A stretch of 64,000 nt of DNA from Streptomyces sp. I6 (GTDB lineage Bacteria; Actinomycetota; Actinomycetes; Streptomycetales; Streptomycetaceae): the NCBI GenBank assembly GCA_003725745.1, contig RHDP01000001.1, positions 2,943,501-3,007,500 on the forward strand, written 5' to 3'. Both the position numbers and the translations under genes were made by a program. The notes under the pieces are model-generated. The model did no database searches. It was not told the origin of the DNA and saw only the letters and a list, made by a program, of their open reading frames with translations. Within the stretch, counting starts at the first letter, position 1; the number at the start of each line of letters is the position of its first letter. Shown piece after piece: positions 9,171 through 19,510 of the stretch.

Positions 9171-10538
9171 GTGACAGCCGCGAGGTCGTCCGGCGCTCCC
9201 GGGCCGCTGAGCAGGGCGTGCCGAGCCGTCGGCCGCGCCCTGCACCTGCCGTTCACCCGAACGGCCAGGGGCATCCGCCGGGCCACCCACGCGCACGGCG
9301 CGGGCGAGTCCGGGTTGGGCAGGCTGATCGAACTGCACGCGGTCAACGGGGCCGGCGATGTCATGATCACCGTGGCGCTGGCCTCGACGGTCTTCTTCTC
9401 CGTGCCCACCGACGAGGCCCGCGGGCGGGTCGCGCTCTACCTGGCCATCACCATGGCGCCGTTCACCCTGCTCGCCCCGGTGATCGGCCCGCTGCTGGAC
9501 CACATCCCGCACGGCCGCCGCGCGGCGATGGCGGGCACGATGACGGCCCGGGCGGTGCTGGCGCTGACCATGTCGGGAGCCGTCGCCACCGGCGGCATCG
9601 AGCTGTACCCGGCGGCGCTCGGCGTACTGGTGTGCTCGAAGGCGTACGGGGTGATCCGGAGCGCCGTCGTGCCGCGCCTGCTGCCGCCGGGATTCGCCCT
9701 GGTGAAGGCGAACTCACGGGTGACCCTCGCCGGGTTGCTGGCCACGGGCATCGCGGCGCCGATCGGCGTCGGACTCCAGCAGATCGGCCCCGCCTGGCCG
9801 CTGTACGGCGCGTGCGCGATCTTCGCCCTGGGCACGTTCCTCTCCCTGAGCATGCCGCACAAGGTCGACTCGGCGAAGGGCGAGCGCAAGGCGCACATGC
9901 TCACGTACGGCGAGCGGAAGCCCAGTCTGCGGACCGTCGGCCCGTCGGTGCTGCACGGACTGCAGGCGAACGTGGCGCACCGGATGCTGTCGGGCTTCCT
10001 GATCTTCTTCCTGGCGTTCCTGCTGCGCGTACATCCGCTGGCCGGGCAGAGCGCGGCCGCGTCGCTGATCATGGTCGGCGTCGCCGCCGGGATCGGGAAC
10101 GCCTGCGGCACGGCGATCGGGGCGTGGGTGCGCAACCGCCCACCGGAACTGATCGTCGCCACCGGGCTGATGCTGGTGCTGACCGTGGCGTCGTTCACGG
10201 CGGTGTTCCTCAGTCCGCTGATGGTGGCGGTGCTGGGCGCGGTGGCCGGGCTGTCCCAGGCGCTGTCGAAGCTGTCGCTGGACGCGATGATCCAGCGGGA
10301 CGTGCCGGAGTCGGTGCGGACGTCGGCCTTCGCCCGCTCGGAGACGCTGCTGCAGATGTCGTGGGTGGTCGGCGGGGCGATCGGGATCTCGCTGCCGCTG
10401 AACGGCGTGGTGGGCCTGACCGTGGCGGCCGGCATCCTGGCCGCGGGCGCCGTGCTGGCGCTGCGCGGGCTTCTGACGGCGTCCCGGCGCGGCACGGTCG
10501 CGCCGAAGAAGGTCACGCTGGCGTCCCGGGTGCGGTGA
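9171..10538 (+). CDS. MFS transporter
   Basis: A 455-residue major facilitator superfamily protein with about twelve hydrophobic segments, beginning after a basic N-terminal stretch of about 65 residues. The loop following the second hydrophobic stretch (GPLLDHIPHGRRAAMAG) is a version of the conserved MFS loop between helices 2 and 3. Substrate is not predictable. The GTG at 9171 starts the homologous region; a four-codon ATG-ACG-ACG-TGA reading frame at 9163-9174 overlaps this start, which could couple translation or be chance. A lipoprotein gene follows after 158 bases in the same direction. Confidence 0.8.
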   Translation: MTAARSSGAPGPLSRACRAVGRALHLPFTRTARGIRRATHAHGAGESGLGRLIELHAVNGAGDVMITVALASTVFFSVPTDEARGRVALYLAITMAPFTLLAPVIGPLLDHIPHGRRAAMAGTMTARAVLALTMSGAVATGGIELYPAALGVLVCSKAYGVIRSAVVPRLLPPGFALVKANSRVTLAGLLATGIAAPIGVGLQQIGPAWPLYGACAIFALGTFLSLSMPHKVDSAKGERKAHMLTYGERKPSLRTVGPSVLHGLQANVAHRMLSGFLIFFLAFLLRVHPLAGQSAAASLIMVGVAAGIGNACGTAIGAWVRNRPPELIVATGLMLVLTVASFTAVFLSPLMVAVLGAVAGLSQALSKLSLDAMIQRDVPESVRTSAFARSETLLQMSWVVGGAIGISLPLNGVVGLTVAAGILAAGAVLALRGLLTASRRGTVAPKKVTLASRVR

Positions 10539-10696
10539 GACCGGGCCCCACCGCCGCACCGGGCACCGCCCGCGGCCTGCCGGGCGGCCCGGACGACCGC
10601 GCACGGCACGGCCCGCGCGGCGCCGGCGGGGCCATCCAAGGCGCCACGCCGCACCCCCGCGCTGCGGGACACCGGGCGCCCGATAGCCTTCGGACC

Positions 10697-11176
10697 ATGA
10701 CCGTTGCGTTCCTCTCCGGCAAGCGCCGCCGGGCCGCCGCCGCCCTCGGTGCCGTGTCCGCCGGCCTCCTCGTACTCTCCGCCTGCGACAAGCCGACGCC
10801 GCTCGCGACCGTGACGGTCGGGACGACCTCGGTCAACACCGAGGCCGCCTGCTACAACGACGGCAAGGCCATCAAGGAGTCGCAGATCCAGGACTGCCTC
10901 AACGAGAAGGCCGACAAGTCCATCACGGTCGCGCCGGACGACAAGATCCGCTTCGGTGTCGACCCCGAGATCGCCGAGAACGGCTGGACGATCTTCATCG
11001 GCGGCGAGCGCGCCGAGCAGGAGCCGTACCACAAGACGTACCGGACCATCCCGGCCAGCGCCTTCTTCACCAGCCCGACGACCGGCGAGCCCTCCCGCTC
11101 GGCCCAGGTGTCCATCGTGGAGACGACGGGCAAGAAGCTGACCGGCATCTGGCACTTCAAGCTGGCCCAGGACTGA
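10697..11176 (+). CDS. DUF2771 family lipoprotein
   Basis: A 159-residue protein exported and lipid-anchored: basic start, hydrophobic segment and lipobox LVLSAC with the modified Cys at position 30. The mature part carries two further conserved cysteines (ACYNDG and QDCLNEK) that may form a disulfide, then a beta-rich domain. It matches DUF2771, an actinobacterial family without known function. The ATG at 10697 gives a normal signal peptide. It lies between the MFS gene and the menaquinone genes but is separated from the latter by a long repeat, so no operon link is implied. Confidence 0.85.
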   Translation: MTVAFLSGKRRRAAAALGAVSAGLLVLSACDKPTPLATVTVGTTSVNTEAACYNDGKAIKESQIQDCLNEKADKSITVAPDDKIRFGVDPEIAENGWTIFIGGERAEQEPYHKTYRTIPASAFFTSPTTGEPSRSAQVSIVETTGKKLTGIWHFKLAQD

Positions 11177-11460
11177 GCCGGAACCGGACGGAACCGGGAC
11201 CGAGCCCGGACCGAGCCGGAACCGGACGGAACCGGACGGAACCGGACCGAGCCGGAACCGGACCCAACCGGGACCGAGCCCGGACCGAGCCGGAACCGGA
11301 CCCAACCGGGACCGAGCCCGGACCGAGCCGGAACCGGACGGAACCGGAACCGCACCCAACCGGGACCGGGCCCGGAAGGAACCCCGGAGCCGAACCCCCG
11401 GCAGCCCGGGAAGCCGGGTCCCGGTAGTCCCCGAGCCCGCACCCGGCGGTCCCGGACCGC
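11177..11460. repeat. GC-rich tandem repeat (about 38-bp unit) between lipoprotein gene and mqnB
   Basis: Imperfect direct repeats of a roughly 38-base unit (core CCGGAACCGGACCCAACCGG, then GACCGAGCCCGGACC) start right at the lipoprotein stop codon and continue to about 11360, followed by looser CCGGNACC-type repeats. Two copies at about 11249 and 11287 are almost identical. The region separates two rightward genes and would be transcribed if the upstream gene reads through. Confidence 0.75.
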
Positions 11461-11536
11461 ACACCCGGCAGTCCCGGAACGCAGCGACCTACACCGAAGG
11501 GACCGGGCCGGACGGCACCCGCCCGAAGGCCATGCC

Positions 11537-12283
11537 ATGCGCGTACTCGTCGTCACCGCGGTACGGGCGGAGGCCGACTCCGTCAGTGCCGGGCTCTCCC
11601 CCGGCGGCCCCGTGACCGCCCACCGCGTTCCGGGCGGTCACACCACCCTGCTCCGCTGCGCGGGCGCGGGGGCGATCCGCTGCGCGGAAACGGGGGCGAC
11701 GGTGGACGTCCTGGCCGGAGGCGCCGGTCCCGCCGCTGCGGCAGCGGCGGCGGCCACCGCGCTGACGGCCGCGGCCGCCGGCCCCGGCGCTCCCGGCTAC
11801 GACCTGGTCGTCTCCGCCGGGATCGGCGGTGGTTTCGCGGGGGTCGCCCCGCTCGGCTCGATCGTCGTCGCCGACGCGATCGTCGCCGCCGACCTGGGCG
11901 CACAGACACCCGACGGCCATCTGACCGTGGAGGAACTCGGTTTCGGCCGCTCCGTGCACCGGCCCGCCGCGCTGTCGAGGCGGATCGCCGAGGCCCTGGA
12001 CGCCGTGCACGCGCCCGTCCTCACCGTCTCGACCGTCACCGGCACCGCCGACCGGGCCGCCGAGCTGACCGCACGCCACCCCCGGGCCGCCGCCGAGGCG
12101 ATGGAGGGTTTCGGGGTCGCCGAGGCCGCCGTGCGGCACGGCGTTCCCGTGGCCGAGATCCGCGCCGTGTCCAACGCCGTCGGCCCCCGCGACCGGGCCT
12201 CCTGGCGCATCGGCGAGGCCCTGGAGGCACTGCGGGAAGCGTTCCGGCTGCTGAGCCCCGTCCTCGAGGAGGAGGCCCGATGA
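11537..12283 (+). CDS. mqnB: Futalosine hydrolase (MqnB), menaquinone biosynthesis
   Basis: A 248-residue member of the nucleoside phosphorylase/hydrolase fold that cleaves futalosine to dehypoxanthine futalosine plus hypoxanthine in the futalosine route to menaquinone. Visible marks are the MRVLVVTAVRAEAD opening, VVSAGIGGGFAG at about 95-106 and the nucleoside-binding AAEAMEGFGVAEAA segment near 183-196. Its TGA overlaps the ATG of mqnD by four bases (ATGA), so the two are translationally coupled. The protein is alanine-rich but of normal length. Function is well supported by the neighbour. Confidence 0.92.
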   Translation: MRVLVVTAVRAEADSVSAGLSPGGPVTAHRVPGGHTTLLRCAGAGAIRCAETGATVDVLAGGAGPAAAAAAAATALTAAAAGPGAPGYDLVVSAGIGGGFAGVAPLGSIVVADAIVAADLGAQTPDGHLTVEELGFGRSVHRPAALSRRIAEALDAVHAPVLTVSTVTGTADRAAELTARHPRAAAEAMEGFGVAEAAVRHGVPVAEIRAVSNAVGPRDRASWRIGEALEALREAFRLLSPVLEEEAR

Positions 12284-13122
12284 GCAAAATCAAGATCGCC
12301 TATTCGCCCTGTCCGAACGACACCTTCGTCTTCGACGCCTGGGCACACGGACGGATCCCGGGCGCCCCACGCCTCGACGTGACGTTCGCGGACATCGACG
12401 TCACCAACGGCATGGCGGAGCGGGGCGAGTTCGACGTACTGAAGGTCTCGTACGCGGTGCTCCCGTACGTGCTCGACGAGTACGCGCTGCTGCCCTGCGG
12501 CGGCGCGCTGGGCCGGGGTTGCGGCCCGCTCGTGCTCACCCGTGCGCCGGGCACCGACCTGAGCCGCGCGACGGTCGCCGTGCCGGGCGAGAGGTCGACG
12601 GCGTATCTGCTGTTCCGGCTGTGGGCGGCGGACGTGCTGCCGGACGGGGTCGGCAGGGTCGTCGTGCTGCCGTTCCACGAGATCATGCCGGCCGTGCGGG
12701 ACGGCAGGGTGGACGCCGGACTCGTGATCCACGAGGCGCGGTTCACCTATCCGGAGTACGGCCTGCACTGCCTCGCCGACATGGGTGAGCACTGGGAGAC
12801 CACGACCGGGCTGCCGATCCCGCTCGGCGCGATCATCGCCAGGCGTGCGCTGGGCCCGGAGCTGCTGAGCCTGCTGGCCGAGTCCGCCCGCACGTCCGTC
12901 CGTATGGCCTGGGACGACCCGGAGGCGTCACGTCCGTATGTGATGGAGCACGCCCAGGAGATGGACCCGGCGGTCGCCGACCAGCACATCGGGCTCTACG
13001 TCAACGAGTTCACCGCCGACCTCGGCGAGGCGGGCTACTCGGCCGTCCGCGGCCTGCTCACACGTGCCGCGGCCGAGGGGCTCGTACCTCCCCTCGGCCG
13101 CGAGGCGCTGTCCTTCGTCTGA
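12280..13122 (+). CDS. mqnD: 1,4-dihydroxy-6-naphthoate synthase (MqnD)
   Basis: A 280-residue periplasmic-binding-protein-fold enzyme that converts cyclic dehypoxanthine futalosine to 1,4-dihydroxy-6-naphthoate, the naphthoquinol precursor in the futalosine pathway. The start region IAYSPCPNDTFVFDAW is diagnostic of the MqnA/MqnD family, and VNEFTADLGEAGYSAV near the C-terminus is typical of MqnD. A strong GAGGAGG site lies just before the ATG inside the end of mqnB. It is the last gene of the pair; other mqn genes are not in the window. Confidence 0.93.
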   Translation: MSKIKIAYSPCPNDTFVFDAWAHGRIPGAPRLDVTFADIDVTNGMAERGEFDVLKVSYAVLPYVLDEYALLPCGGALGRGCGPLVLTRAPGTDLSRATVAVPGERSTAYLLFRLWAADVLPDGVGRVVVLPFHEIMPAVRDGRVDAGLVIHEARFTYPEYGLHCLADMGEHWETTTGLPIPLGAIIARRALGPELLSLLAESARTSVRMAWDDPEASRPYVMEHAQEMDPAVADQHIGLYVNEFTADLGEAGYSAVRGLLTRAAAEGLVPPLGREALSFV

Positions 13123-13312
13123 GACCCGCGTCCGCGGCGCGCCCCCGCCCGCTGGCCCCGGGCTTCGATCCCGACCGGTGGAGCGGCGCCGCGGACCGGT
13201 GGGACGGCCCTTCCCCGCCGATACGGCGGCACGTCCGGCCGGTGGGCCGGTGCGGGCGCGACTCGGTCGGGCAGCCCCGCCGCAGGCCCGTGTGGCGGCG
13301 CGGCCCGGGAGG

Positions 13313-13696
13313 TCAGACGTCGAGCTGGTCGGCGACCGCGCGCAGCAGACCCGCGATCTTCTTGCCGTGGGCCTTGTCCGGGTACCGGCCGCGCTCCAGT
13401 TGCGGGGTGATGTTCTCCAGCAGCGTCGTCAGGTCCTGCACGATCGACGCCAGCTCGTCCGGCTTGCGGCGCTGCGCCGCGGCCACGGACGGAGTCGGGT
13501 CGAGGACCGTGACCGAGAGTGCCTGGTCACCGCGCTGCCCCGCGACAACGCCGAACTCGACCCGCTGACCGGGCTTCAGGGAGTCGACTCCGTCAGGAAG
13601 CACCGACGAGTGGACGAAGACGTCACCGCCGTCGTCGCGGGAGAGAAAGCCGAAGCCCTTCTCGCTGTTGAACCACTTGACCTTGCCGGTAGGCAC
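13313..13696 (-). CDS. Cold-shock domain protein with C-terminal extension
   Basis: A 127-residue protein. Residues 1-65 form a cold-shock (OB-fold) domain with both RNA-binding motifs: [15 protein letters not shown] (RNP1 type) and DVFVHSSVL (RNP2 type). The other half, [21 protein letters not shown] and onward, is a helical extension not found in the small CspA proteins, a form common in Streptomyces. The GTG at 13696 gives the normal start VPTGKVKWF and is preceded by GAGGACGAGGAC. It is convergent with mqnD. RNA chaperone activity is inferred from the family. Confidence 0.88.
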   Translation of the reverse strand: MPTGKVKWFNSEKGFGFLSRDDGGDVFVHSSVLPDGVDSLKPGQRVEFGVVAGQRGDQALSVTVLDPTPSVAAAQRRKPDELASIVQDLTTLLENITPQLERGRYPDKAHGKKIAGLLRAVADQLDV

Positions 13697-13854
13697 GTCT
13701 GTCCTCGTCCTCGTACTCGTCGGGAATTGCGAAAAACCGTCTGGATAGCACTGCAGCGGGCCGCTCGACCCGCCACCACACAAGGCTAATGGTCCGGGGG
13801 CCGCTGACAAGACGTTCCCGGTGGTTCCCACGCGCTGGGAACTACCCTGGTCGA

Positions 13855-14121
13855 GTGACTCATGAAACCCAAGCGAATTCGGCCGGTCCCGGCGACGGGC
13901 TCGTCCGGGTCGGCGCGATCGTCTTCATCATCGGCACGGTGGCCACTCTCGTCACCGTGGCCCCGCTGTTCCTCGGGACCGAGCCGTTCCCGACTGCCGC
14001 GTACCTGGTGAGCATGCTGATGGGCGTCGGTTTCCTGATCGCCGGTATCGGTGTGCTCCGGTCGATCGCGGCGCAGCGCCGTCAGGCACGCCCGTCCGCG
14101 CCGTCCGCCCCCTCCGTCTAG
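13855..14121 (+). CDS. Small two-helix membrane protein
   Basis: An 88-residue protein with two hydrophobic segments (about residues 18-40 and 48-70) joined by [16 protein letters not shown], and a polar, Pro/Ser-rich tail. I know it only as a conserved Streptomyces membrane protein; no function can be given. The GTG at 13855 starts after the AT-richer promoter-like stretch shared with the divergent cold-shock gene, which begins 158 bases away. An ATG seven bases further on is in a different frame. Confidence 0.7.
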   Translation: MTHETQANSAGPGDGLVRVGAIVFIIGTVATLVTVAPLFLGTEPFPTAAYLVSMLMGVGFLIAGIGVLRSIAAQRRQARPSAPSAPSV

Positions 14122-14160
14122 CGGGCCGTCCGCACCCTCCGTCTGCCCCCTCCGCCGAGC

Positions 14161-14213
14161 GCTCCTTCCGGCGCCGCGGTCCGACGCTGCGCTCCTTCCG
14201 GCGCCGCGGTCCG
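14161..14213. repeat. 23-bp direct repeat
   Basis: GCTCCTTCCGGCGCCGCGGT plus CCG occurs at 14161-14183 and again at 14191-14213, a 30-base period, between two convergent genes. Each copy contains the palindrome CCGCGG, and the pair may work as part of a terminator region. Confidence 0.7.
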
Positions 14214-14248
14214 CCCGCCGCGGTCCGCCGACGACGGTCCGGTGCGCG

Positions 14249-14890
14249 TCAGCCCGCCGCCGCCTCGGCCGTGTACCCGGCGAGCCAGGCGGGGAAGGCG
14301 TCGAGGTCCGGCAGGACGACGTGCGCACCCGCCGCGCGCAGCTCGTGCTCGTCGCACGGCCCGGTCGGCACGGCGACCGACAGCGCCCCGGCGGTGCGCG
14401 CCCCGCGGACATCCCCGACGTGGTCGCCGACGTACACCCGGGCGTCGTGCTCGCGCAACGCCTCCGCCTTGGCCTCGGCCCACAGCCACCCGATGACGTC
14501 GTCGGGCTCGATGCCGAGATGGGCGAGGTGCATCACGGCGTTCGGCTCGTGCTTGGCGGTGACGACGATCGCGCGGCCGCCCAGAGCCCGGACCGCCGAC
14601 ACGGCCTCCCGGGCGCCGGGCATCGCGGGGGTCGGGGATATCGCGTACTCGGGGTAGAGCCGGCGGTAGCGATCCCCCATCTCCAGGATCCGGTCGTCCG
14701 GGAACCAGTGTGCGAGTTCCTGCTCCAGCGGCGGCCCCAGCCGGGTGACCGCCAGGTCGGCGTCTATCCACACCCCGGTCTCCGCGGAGAGCGCCCGGTA
14801 GGCGGCCCGGATGCCGGGACGCGAGTCGATCAGGGTCATGTCGAGGTCGAATCCGACCGTGAGCGGTCGCGTCAGCGGTTCCGAGGCCAT
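14249..14890 (-). CDS. HAD-superfamily hydrolase (phosphoglycolate-phosphatase-like)
   Basis: A 213-residue HAD phosphatase. Motif I is FDLDMTLIDS with the nucleophile Asp near residue 15, motif II is IVVTAKHE, and motif IV is VGDHVGDVRGA; between motifs I and II lies a helical cap of C1 type. Substrate is unknown; phosphoglycolate or a nucleotide are typical of relatives. Two start codons compete: ATG at 14899 and ATG at 14890. Neither has a clear ribosome site, and 14890 is preferred because it gives the usual MASEPLTRPLTVGFDLD opening. Confidence 0.8.
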   Translation of the reverse strand: MASEPLTRPLTVGFDLDMTLIDSRPGIRAAYRALSAETGVWIDADLAVTRLGPPLEQELAHWFPDDRILEMGDRYRRLYPEYAISPTPAMPGAREAVSAVRALGGRAIVVTAKHEPNAVMHLAHLGIEPDDVIGWLWAEAKAEALREHDARVYVGDHVGDVRGARTAGALSVAVPTGPCDEHELRAAGAHVVLPDLDAFPAWLAGYTAEAAAG

Positions 14891-15211
14891 GCATGCCATT
14901 GTGCCCGGGGGCGGCCGGGCGGCCGGAAGCGCTGGGGCGGTGGGGCGGTGGGGCGGTGGCGACGATGCGTGATCCCGTGGCGGCGGCGCGGGGGCGCGTA
15001 GCCGGCGGCGGCCCGGCGCGCCCGGAGCCGTCAGCCCCGGCTCGTAGCCGTCGGCCCCGGCTCGTAGCCGTCGGCCCGGGCTCGGAGCTGTGGGCTGGAA
15101 CAGTTCGGGGAGCCGGCGGCTGCGAGAGGGCGGAGAACCGGCGACTGGGCGGGCGAACAGCCGACTGTGCCGGGCGAGCGGGGAGCCGGCCGTACCGGGG
15201 CGGGCAGGGAG
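14891..15211. other. Intergenic region with short direct repeats
   Basis: No gene is supported. Bases 15032-15098 hold three copies of an 18- to 20-base unit, CCCCGGCTCGTAGCCGTCGG and variants, and GGGCGGTGGGGCGGTGG lies near 14940. It should contain the promoter of the HAD gene and the terminator of the leftward HAAS-type gene. Confidence 0.5.
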
Positions 15212-16258
15212 TCAGCGGCGCCGGGCGCGCCAGAGGAGGAAGAGGGCGGACGCCACCGCCGCGCCGCGTACGACCCACGGCCACGCACCGGTCAGGGCCT
15301 CTCTCATCGCCTCGCCGCCCGGAGCCACCGGGTCACCCCAACGGCCCTCGACGCGGCCCCAGATCCACACCGCCGCGCTGGTGGCCACGAGGCCCGGGAT
15401 ACCGAGGACCGCCCATTTCGCCTCGGCGCGGGACAGGGTGCGGGTGGCGTACGCGAGGAACCAGCCGCCGGCCAGTGCCACCAGCGACCCCAGGACCGCG
15501 CCCACGGCGAGCAGCGTCGCGGCGAACAGCAGCATGGGGTTGCCGAGCGCGAAGCGGACGGCTCCACGCGCCGGTACGGCCGGTGGCTCGACAGCGGCTC
15601 CGGCCGCCCCTCCCGCGGCGCCCGCAGCATCCGGCACACCGGCGCGGCGCAGCCGCAGACGCGTCCCGCGCCGCGGTACCCCCTCCTTCCCGGATCCCTC
15701 GGCGGCACTCTCCCGGCCTCGCTCCCCTCCGTCCTCCACGCGCGGAGGGTGCAGCAGCTCCGGGATCTCCACGCGGCCGACGAACGCGCCGAAGTTCGCG
15801 TCCTGCGGCCGCCCGCGTTCGATCCGCCACCAGTCGGGTTCCCGGACGCCCGGGCCCGCTCCGGGCCCCGCCTGCCCGGAGGACGTTTCCGGGGGGCCGG
15901 CCTCCGGCACCCCCGACCGCTGTTCCGGCACGGACGCGGGGGCCGTCTCGGCCGCGGAGGCCGTCTCGGCCGCGGGCGCCGGTGCGTCCGTCCCGGCTTC
16001 CGGGAAGCGGCGCCGACTGCGTGGATCCGCTCCGGAATCCGCGCCGCCCACCACCTCGTCAGGCGTGCCCAGCCGTCCGAGGATGCGCTGGACGGCAGCC
16101 GGGCTGTCGGTGCCGTACTTGGCCCGCTGCCGGTCGATCTCGTTACGCAGCGACGACACGAGCTGCATCCTGGTGCCGGAGGGCAACTGGCGCTGCTGCG
16201 CCAGATCGCCGACCCGGCTCAGGTAGTCGAAGACAAGCTGATCGCTCTCGATCCCCAC
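15212..16258 (-). CDS. HAAS-like domain membrane protein
   Basis: A 348-residue protein. The first 75 residues (LVFDYLSRVGDLAQQ, then a helical block ending RILGRLGTPDEVV) resemble the HAAS/DUF1700-type signalling domain found in Gram-positive membrane proteins. A proline/glutamate-rich linker of about 130 residues follows, then four to five hydrophobic segments from about residue 215 to the RRR C-terminus. A link to PadR-type regulation is typical of the family but no such regulator is adjacent. The GTG at 16258 is preceded by GGAGG. It diverges from the helicase-associated gene only 76 bases away, so the two promoters must overlap. Confidence 0.7.
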   Translation of the reverse strand: MGIESDQLVFDYLSRVGDLAQQRQLPSGTRMQLVSSLRNEIDRQRAKYGTDSPAAVQRILGRLGTPDEVVGGADSGADPRSRRRFPEAGTDAPAPAAETASAAETAPASVPEQRSGVPEAGPPETSSGQAGPGAGPGVREPDWWRIERGRPQDANFGAFVGRVEIPELLHPPRVEDGGERGRESAAEGSGKEGVPRRGTRLRLRRAGVPDAAGAAGGAAGAAVEPPAVPARGAVRFALGNPMLLFAATLLAVGAVLGSLVALAGGWFLAYATRTLSRAEAKWAVLGIPGLVATSAAVWIWGRVEGRWGDPVAPGGEAMREALTGAWPWVVRGAAVASALFLLWRARRR

Positions 16259-16334
16259 GGTGCCCCTCCACAGCGCGCCCGTCCCGGCGCCCGATCCTGA
16301 CGTTAGCGCCTGGGCAGGGGCTAACGTGGGGCGG

Positions 16335-19324
16335 ATGGGGACCGGTGAGCTCGATCGGGAGGCGCACGTGCCCGCAGGAACGTCCGCAGGGACACCGGCA
16401 GGACAGCCGGCACGTGAAGCTGAGGGCGCCGCGGCCGCTGCGCCGGGGCGTCCGCACGGCGGCACGGACGCGCAGGCGCCGGAGACCGCCGATGACAGCA
16501 CGGACGGCACGGACGACACGGACCGCACGGACCGCACGGACCGCACGGACGGCACAGGCACCCACGAGCCCGCACGCACCCGGGACAGCACGGACACTCG
16601 CGCCGCCGCCGTCACGCACACTCCCGCGGAGACGCCTGCGGAGACGCCTTCGCACACTCCCGCGGAGACGCCCGGGGGCATGCCCACCGGCTCCCGCACC
16701 GCCACGGACGCAGCGCCGCGCACCCCCGGGCGCACCGCCGTACCACCCCGTACCCTCGCCGAGGCGCTGCGCGGCCGCGGCGACCGGGGTCTGGCCGCGC
16801 TGCTCCGCGCCCGCCCGGATCTGCTGAACCCCGTACCGAACGATCTGACGCAGCTCGCCACCCGCGCCGGCACCAGGGCGTCCGTCGTCAGGGCGCTGGA
16901 ACGGCTCGACCGGTTCGCCCAGCAGACCGCCCAGGCCCTGGCCGTTGCCGTGGAGCCCACCTCGTACGGGACACTGCTCGCGCTGCTGAGCGGCGACGGC
17001 GACGGCGGCGATGACGGTGGCGGCGACCCCGCTGTCGAGGCCGCACTCCCGCGCGCGCTCGGCCTGCTGCGCGAGCAGGCCCTGGTCTGGGGCGGCGACG
17101 ACCGGCTGCGGCTGGTGCGGACCGCACGCGAACTGCTCGCCCCGTCCCCGCAGCACCCGTCCCCCACCGGCCTCGGCCCGACGGTCGCGGAGGCCACCTC
17201 GGGGATGTCACCGGGCAGACTGCAGGAGATCCTCGCCGCGGCGGGGCTGCCGACGACCCACGACCCGGTGTCGGCCGTGGAGTCGCTGACCGCGCTGTTC
17301 ACCGACCGGGAGCGGATGGCGGCGCTGCTCGACTCGGCTCCGGCGGAGGCCCTCGCGGTGCTGGACCGGCTCGTGTGGGGGCCGCCGTACGGGACGGTGG
17401 CTCCGTCGGGCGGTTCCTCGGGCGCGGCGGACCAGACGCCGGTGCAGTGGCTGCGGGACCGGGGCCTGCTGCTGCCCTCCTCACCGCGTACGGTCGTGCT
17501 GCCGCGCGAGGTGGCGCTGCATCTGCGCGGTGGGCGGGTGCACCGAGAGCCGGAGCCGGTGGCGCCGGAGATCCGGATCGCGGCGGAACACCGTCCGCAG
17601 ATGGTCGACAGCACGGCCGCGGGTCAGGCGCACACCGCGCTCGCCACCGTCGAGGAACTGCTGAAGGGCTGGCAGACGGGCGGGCCGGCGGTGCTGAGGG
17701 CGGGCGGCCTGAGCGTCCGGGACCTCAGGAGGACCGCGGCCGCGCTCGACGTCTCCGAGCAGATCGCCGCCTTCTGGCTGGAACTGGCCTACGCGGCCGG
17801 ACTGCTGGCCTCCGACGGGGAGGCCGATGAGCGGTTCGCGCCGACGCCCGCGTACGACGAGTGGCTCGAGCTGCCCGCCGCCTCGCGGTGGACGGCCCTC
17901 ACGACCGCGTGGCTCACCGCCACCCGGACGCCGGGACTGGTCGGCGACCAGGACCCCAAGGGCCGGACCGTCGCGGCGCTCGGCCCCGACCTGGACCGGG
18001 GCGCCGCCCCGGAGGTGCGTCACCGCGTGCTGGCCCTGCTGGCCGAGCTGCCCGGGGGCGCGGCCCCGGACCCCGGCACGGTCCTCGCCCGGCTCCGCTG
18101 GGAGCGCCCGGTCCGCACCCCGGCGTCCGCTCCCGGCACTCCCGAGCCCCCCGATCTGCGCTCCCGCATCGCCACCTGGACCCTGACCGAGGCGGAGCTG
18201 CTGGGACTGACCGGGCGCGGGGCACTCTCCACCGCGGCCCGCACCCTCCTGTCCGGCCCGGCCCTTCCCGAGACACCCGGCCCGGCCCCGCGCGAGACAC
18301 CCGGCCCGGCCCCGCGCGAGGCGGCCGTCCCCGCCGTTCCCCGGACAGCCGACCCGGCCCCGCGCGACCAGGCCGCGCTCGCCGCCCGGGCCGCGCTCGC
18401 CGCCGGGGTGATCGCGCCGCTGCTGCCGGAACCGCTCGACCACGTCCTCCTCCAGGCCGATCTCACCGCCGTCGCACCGGGCCCGCTGGAACGCCCGCTG
18501 GCGGAGGCGCTCGGCGTCCTTGCGGACGTGGAATCGAAGGGTGGCGCGACGGTCTACCGGTTTACCCCGGCGTCCGTACGGCGCGCCCTGGACGCCGGGC
18601 AGACCGCGGCGGACCTGCACGCCTTCCTCGCCAAGCACAGCCGCACCCCGGTGCCCCAGCCGCTCAGCTACCTCATCGACGATGTGGCCCGCAAGCACGG
18701 CCACCTGCGCATCGGCGCCACCTCCGCCTACGTCCGCTGCGACGACGACGCGCTGCTCGACGAGATCCTGGCCGACCGGCGCTCGCAGGGCCTGGGATGC
18801 GCCGGCTGGCCCCGACCGTGCTGGCCGCGCAGGCGGGCCCCGCCGCGCTGCTCGAAGGACTGCGGTCCATGGGGTACGCACCGGCCGCGGAGTCCGCCGA
18901 GGGGGATGTGCTGGTCACCCGCGCCGACTCCCGCCGCACCCCGCACCGCACCCCGCCGGCTCCCGTTCCGGACGGGCCGCCGGTACCGGACGACACCCTG
19001 CTCGCCGCCGCGGTGAGGGCGATCCGGGCGGGCGACCTGGCCGCAACGGCCGTACGCAAGCCCGCGGCGCGCCCCGGCACCGGTGAACTGCCCCGGACCA
19101 GCACGGCCGAGACCCTCGCGACCGTGCAGGCGGCCGCGCTCACCGGCTCCGCCATCTGGATCGGGTACGTCAACGCCGCGGGGGCCGCGAGCCAGCGGGT
19201 CATCGCACCGGTCCGCGTCGAGGGCGGGTTCGTCACCGCGTACGACCACACCGCCGACGAGGTGCGCACCTACCCCCTGCACCGGATCACCGGTGCCGCC
19301 GAGCTGGCGGACGACCCGGCCTGA
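16335..19324 (+). pseudogene. Helicase-associated (WYL-type C-terminal) DNA-binding protein, frameshifted
   Basis: About 996 residues when the frame is restored. The conserved body (TLAEALRGRGDRGLAALLRA through PLSYLIDDVARKHGHLRIG) matches the Streptomyces helicase-associated family that accompanies the XPB-type helicase, here 2.3 kb downstream. The C-terminal piece IWIGYVNAAGAASQRVI to the end looks like a WYL-type ligand domain. The N-terminal 120 residues are low-complexity with TDRTDRTDRTDGTG repeats from a 9-bp tandem. At about 18795 the frame changes: LADRRSQGLG is followed, one base off, by MRRLAPTVLAAQAG. The total length is 2 modulo 3, fitting loss of a single base after CTGGG. Otherwise the coding sequence is intact. 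ATG 16335 is a reasonable start. Confidence 0.75.
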
Positions 19325-19510
19325 ACGCCCGTGCCGGGCACGGCTCACGGGGGCGGACGCGCCAGGCGCGGCGGCGACCGCGCGAGTCATGCGGGAGGCC
19401 GGCGCGATGCGCGCCCCAGAGTGATGCCCGACCCGTCGGGGGATGACCTTCGGCATTCCGGCGCGCGGCCTTCGCGGGGCCCGACCTTCAGGGGCGGCGG
19501 TCCGAGAGGG

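Noticed and set aside
9437-11464. Leftward 675-codon frame through the MFS and lipoprotein genes
   Set aside because: Antisense shadow; the N-terminal part reads the 38-bp repeat as RFRLGPGS-type low-complexity.
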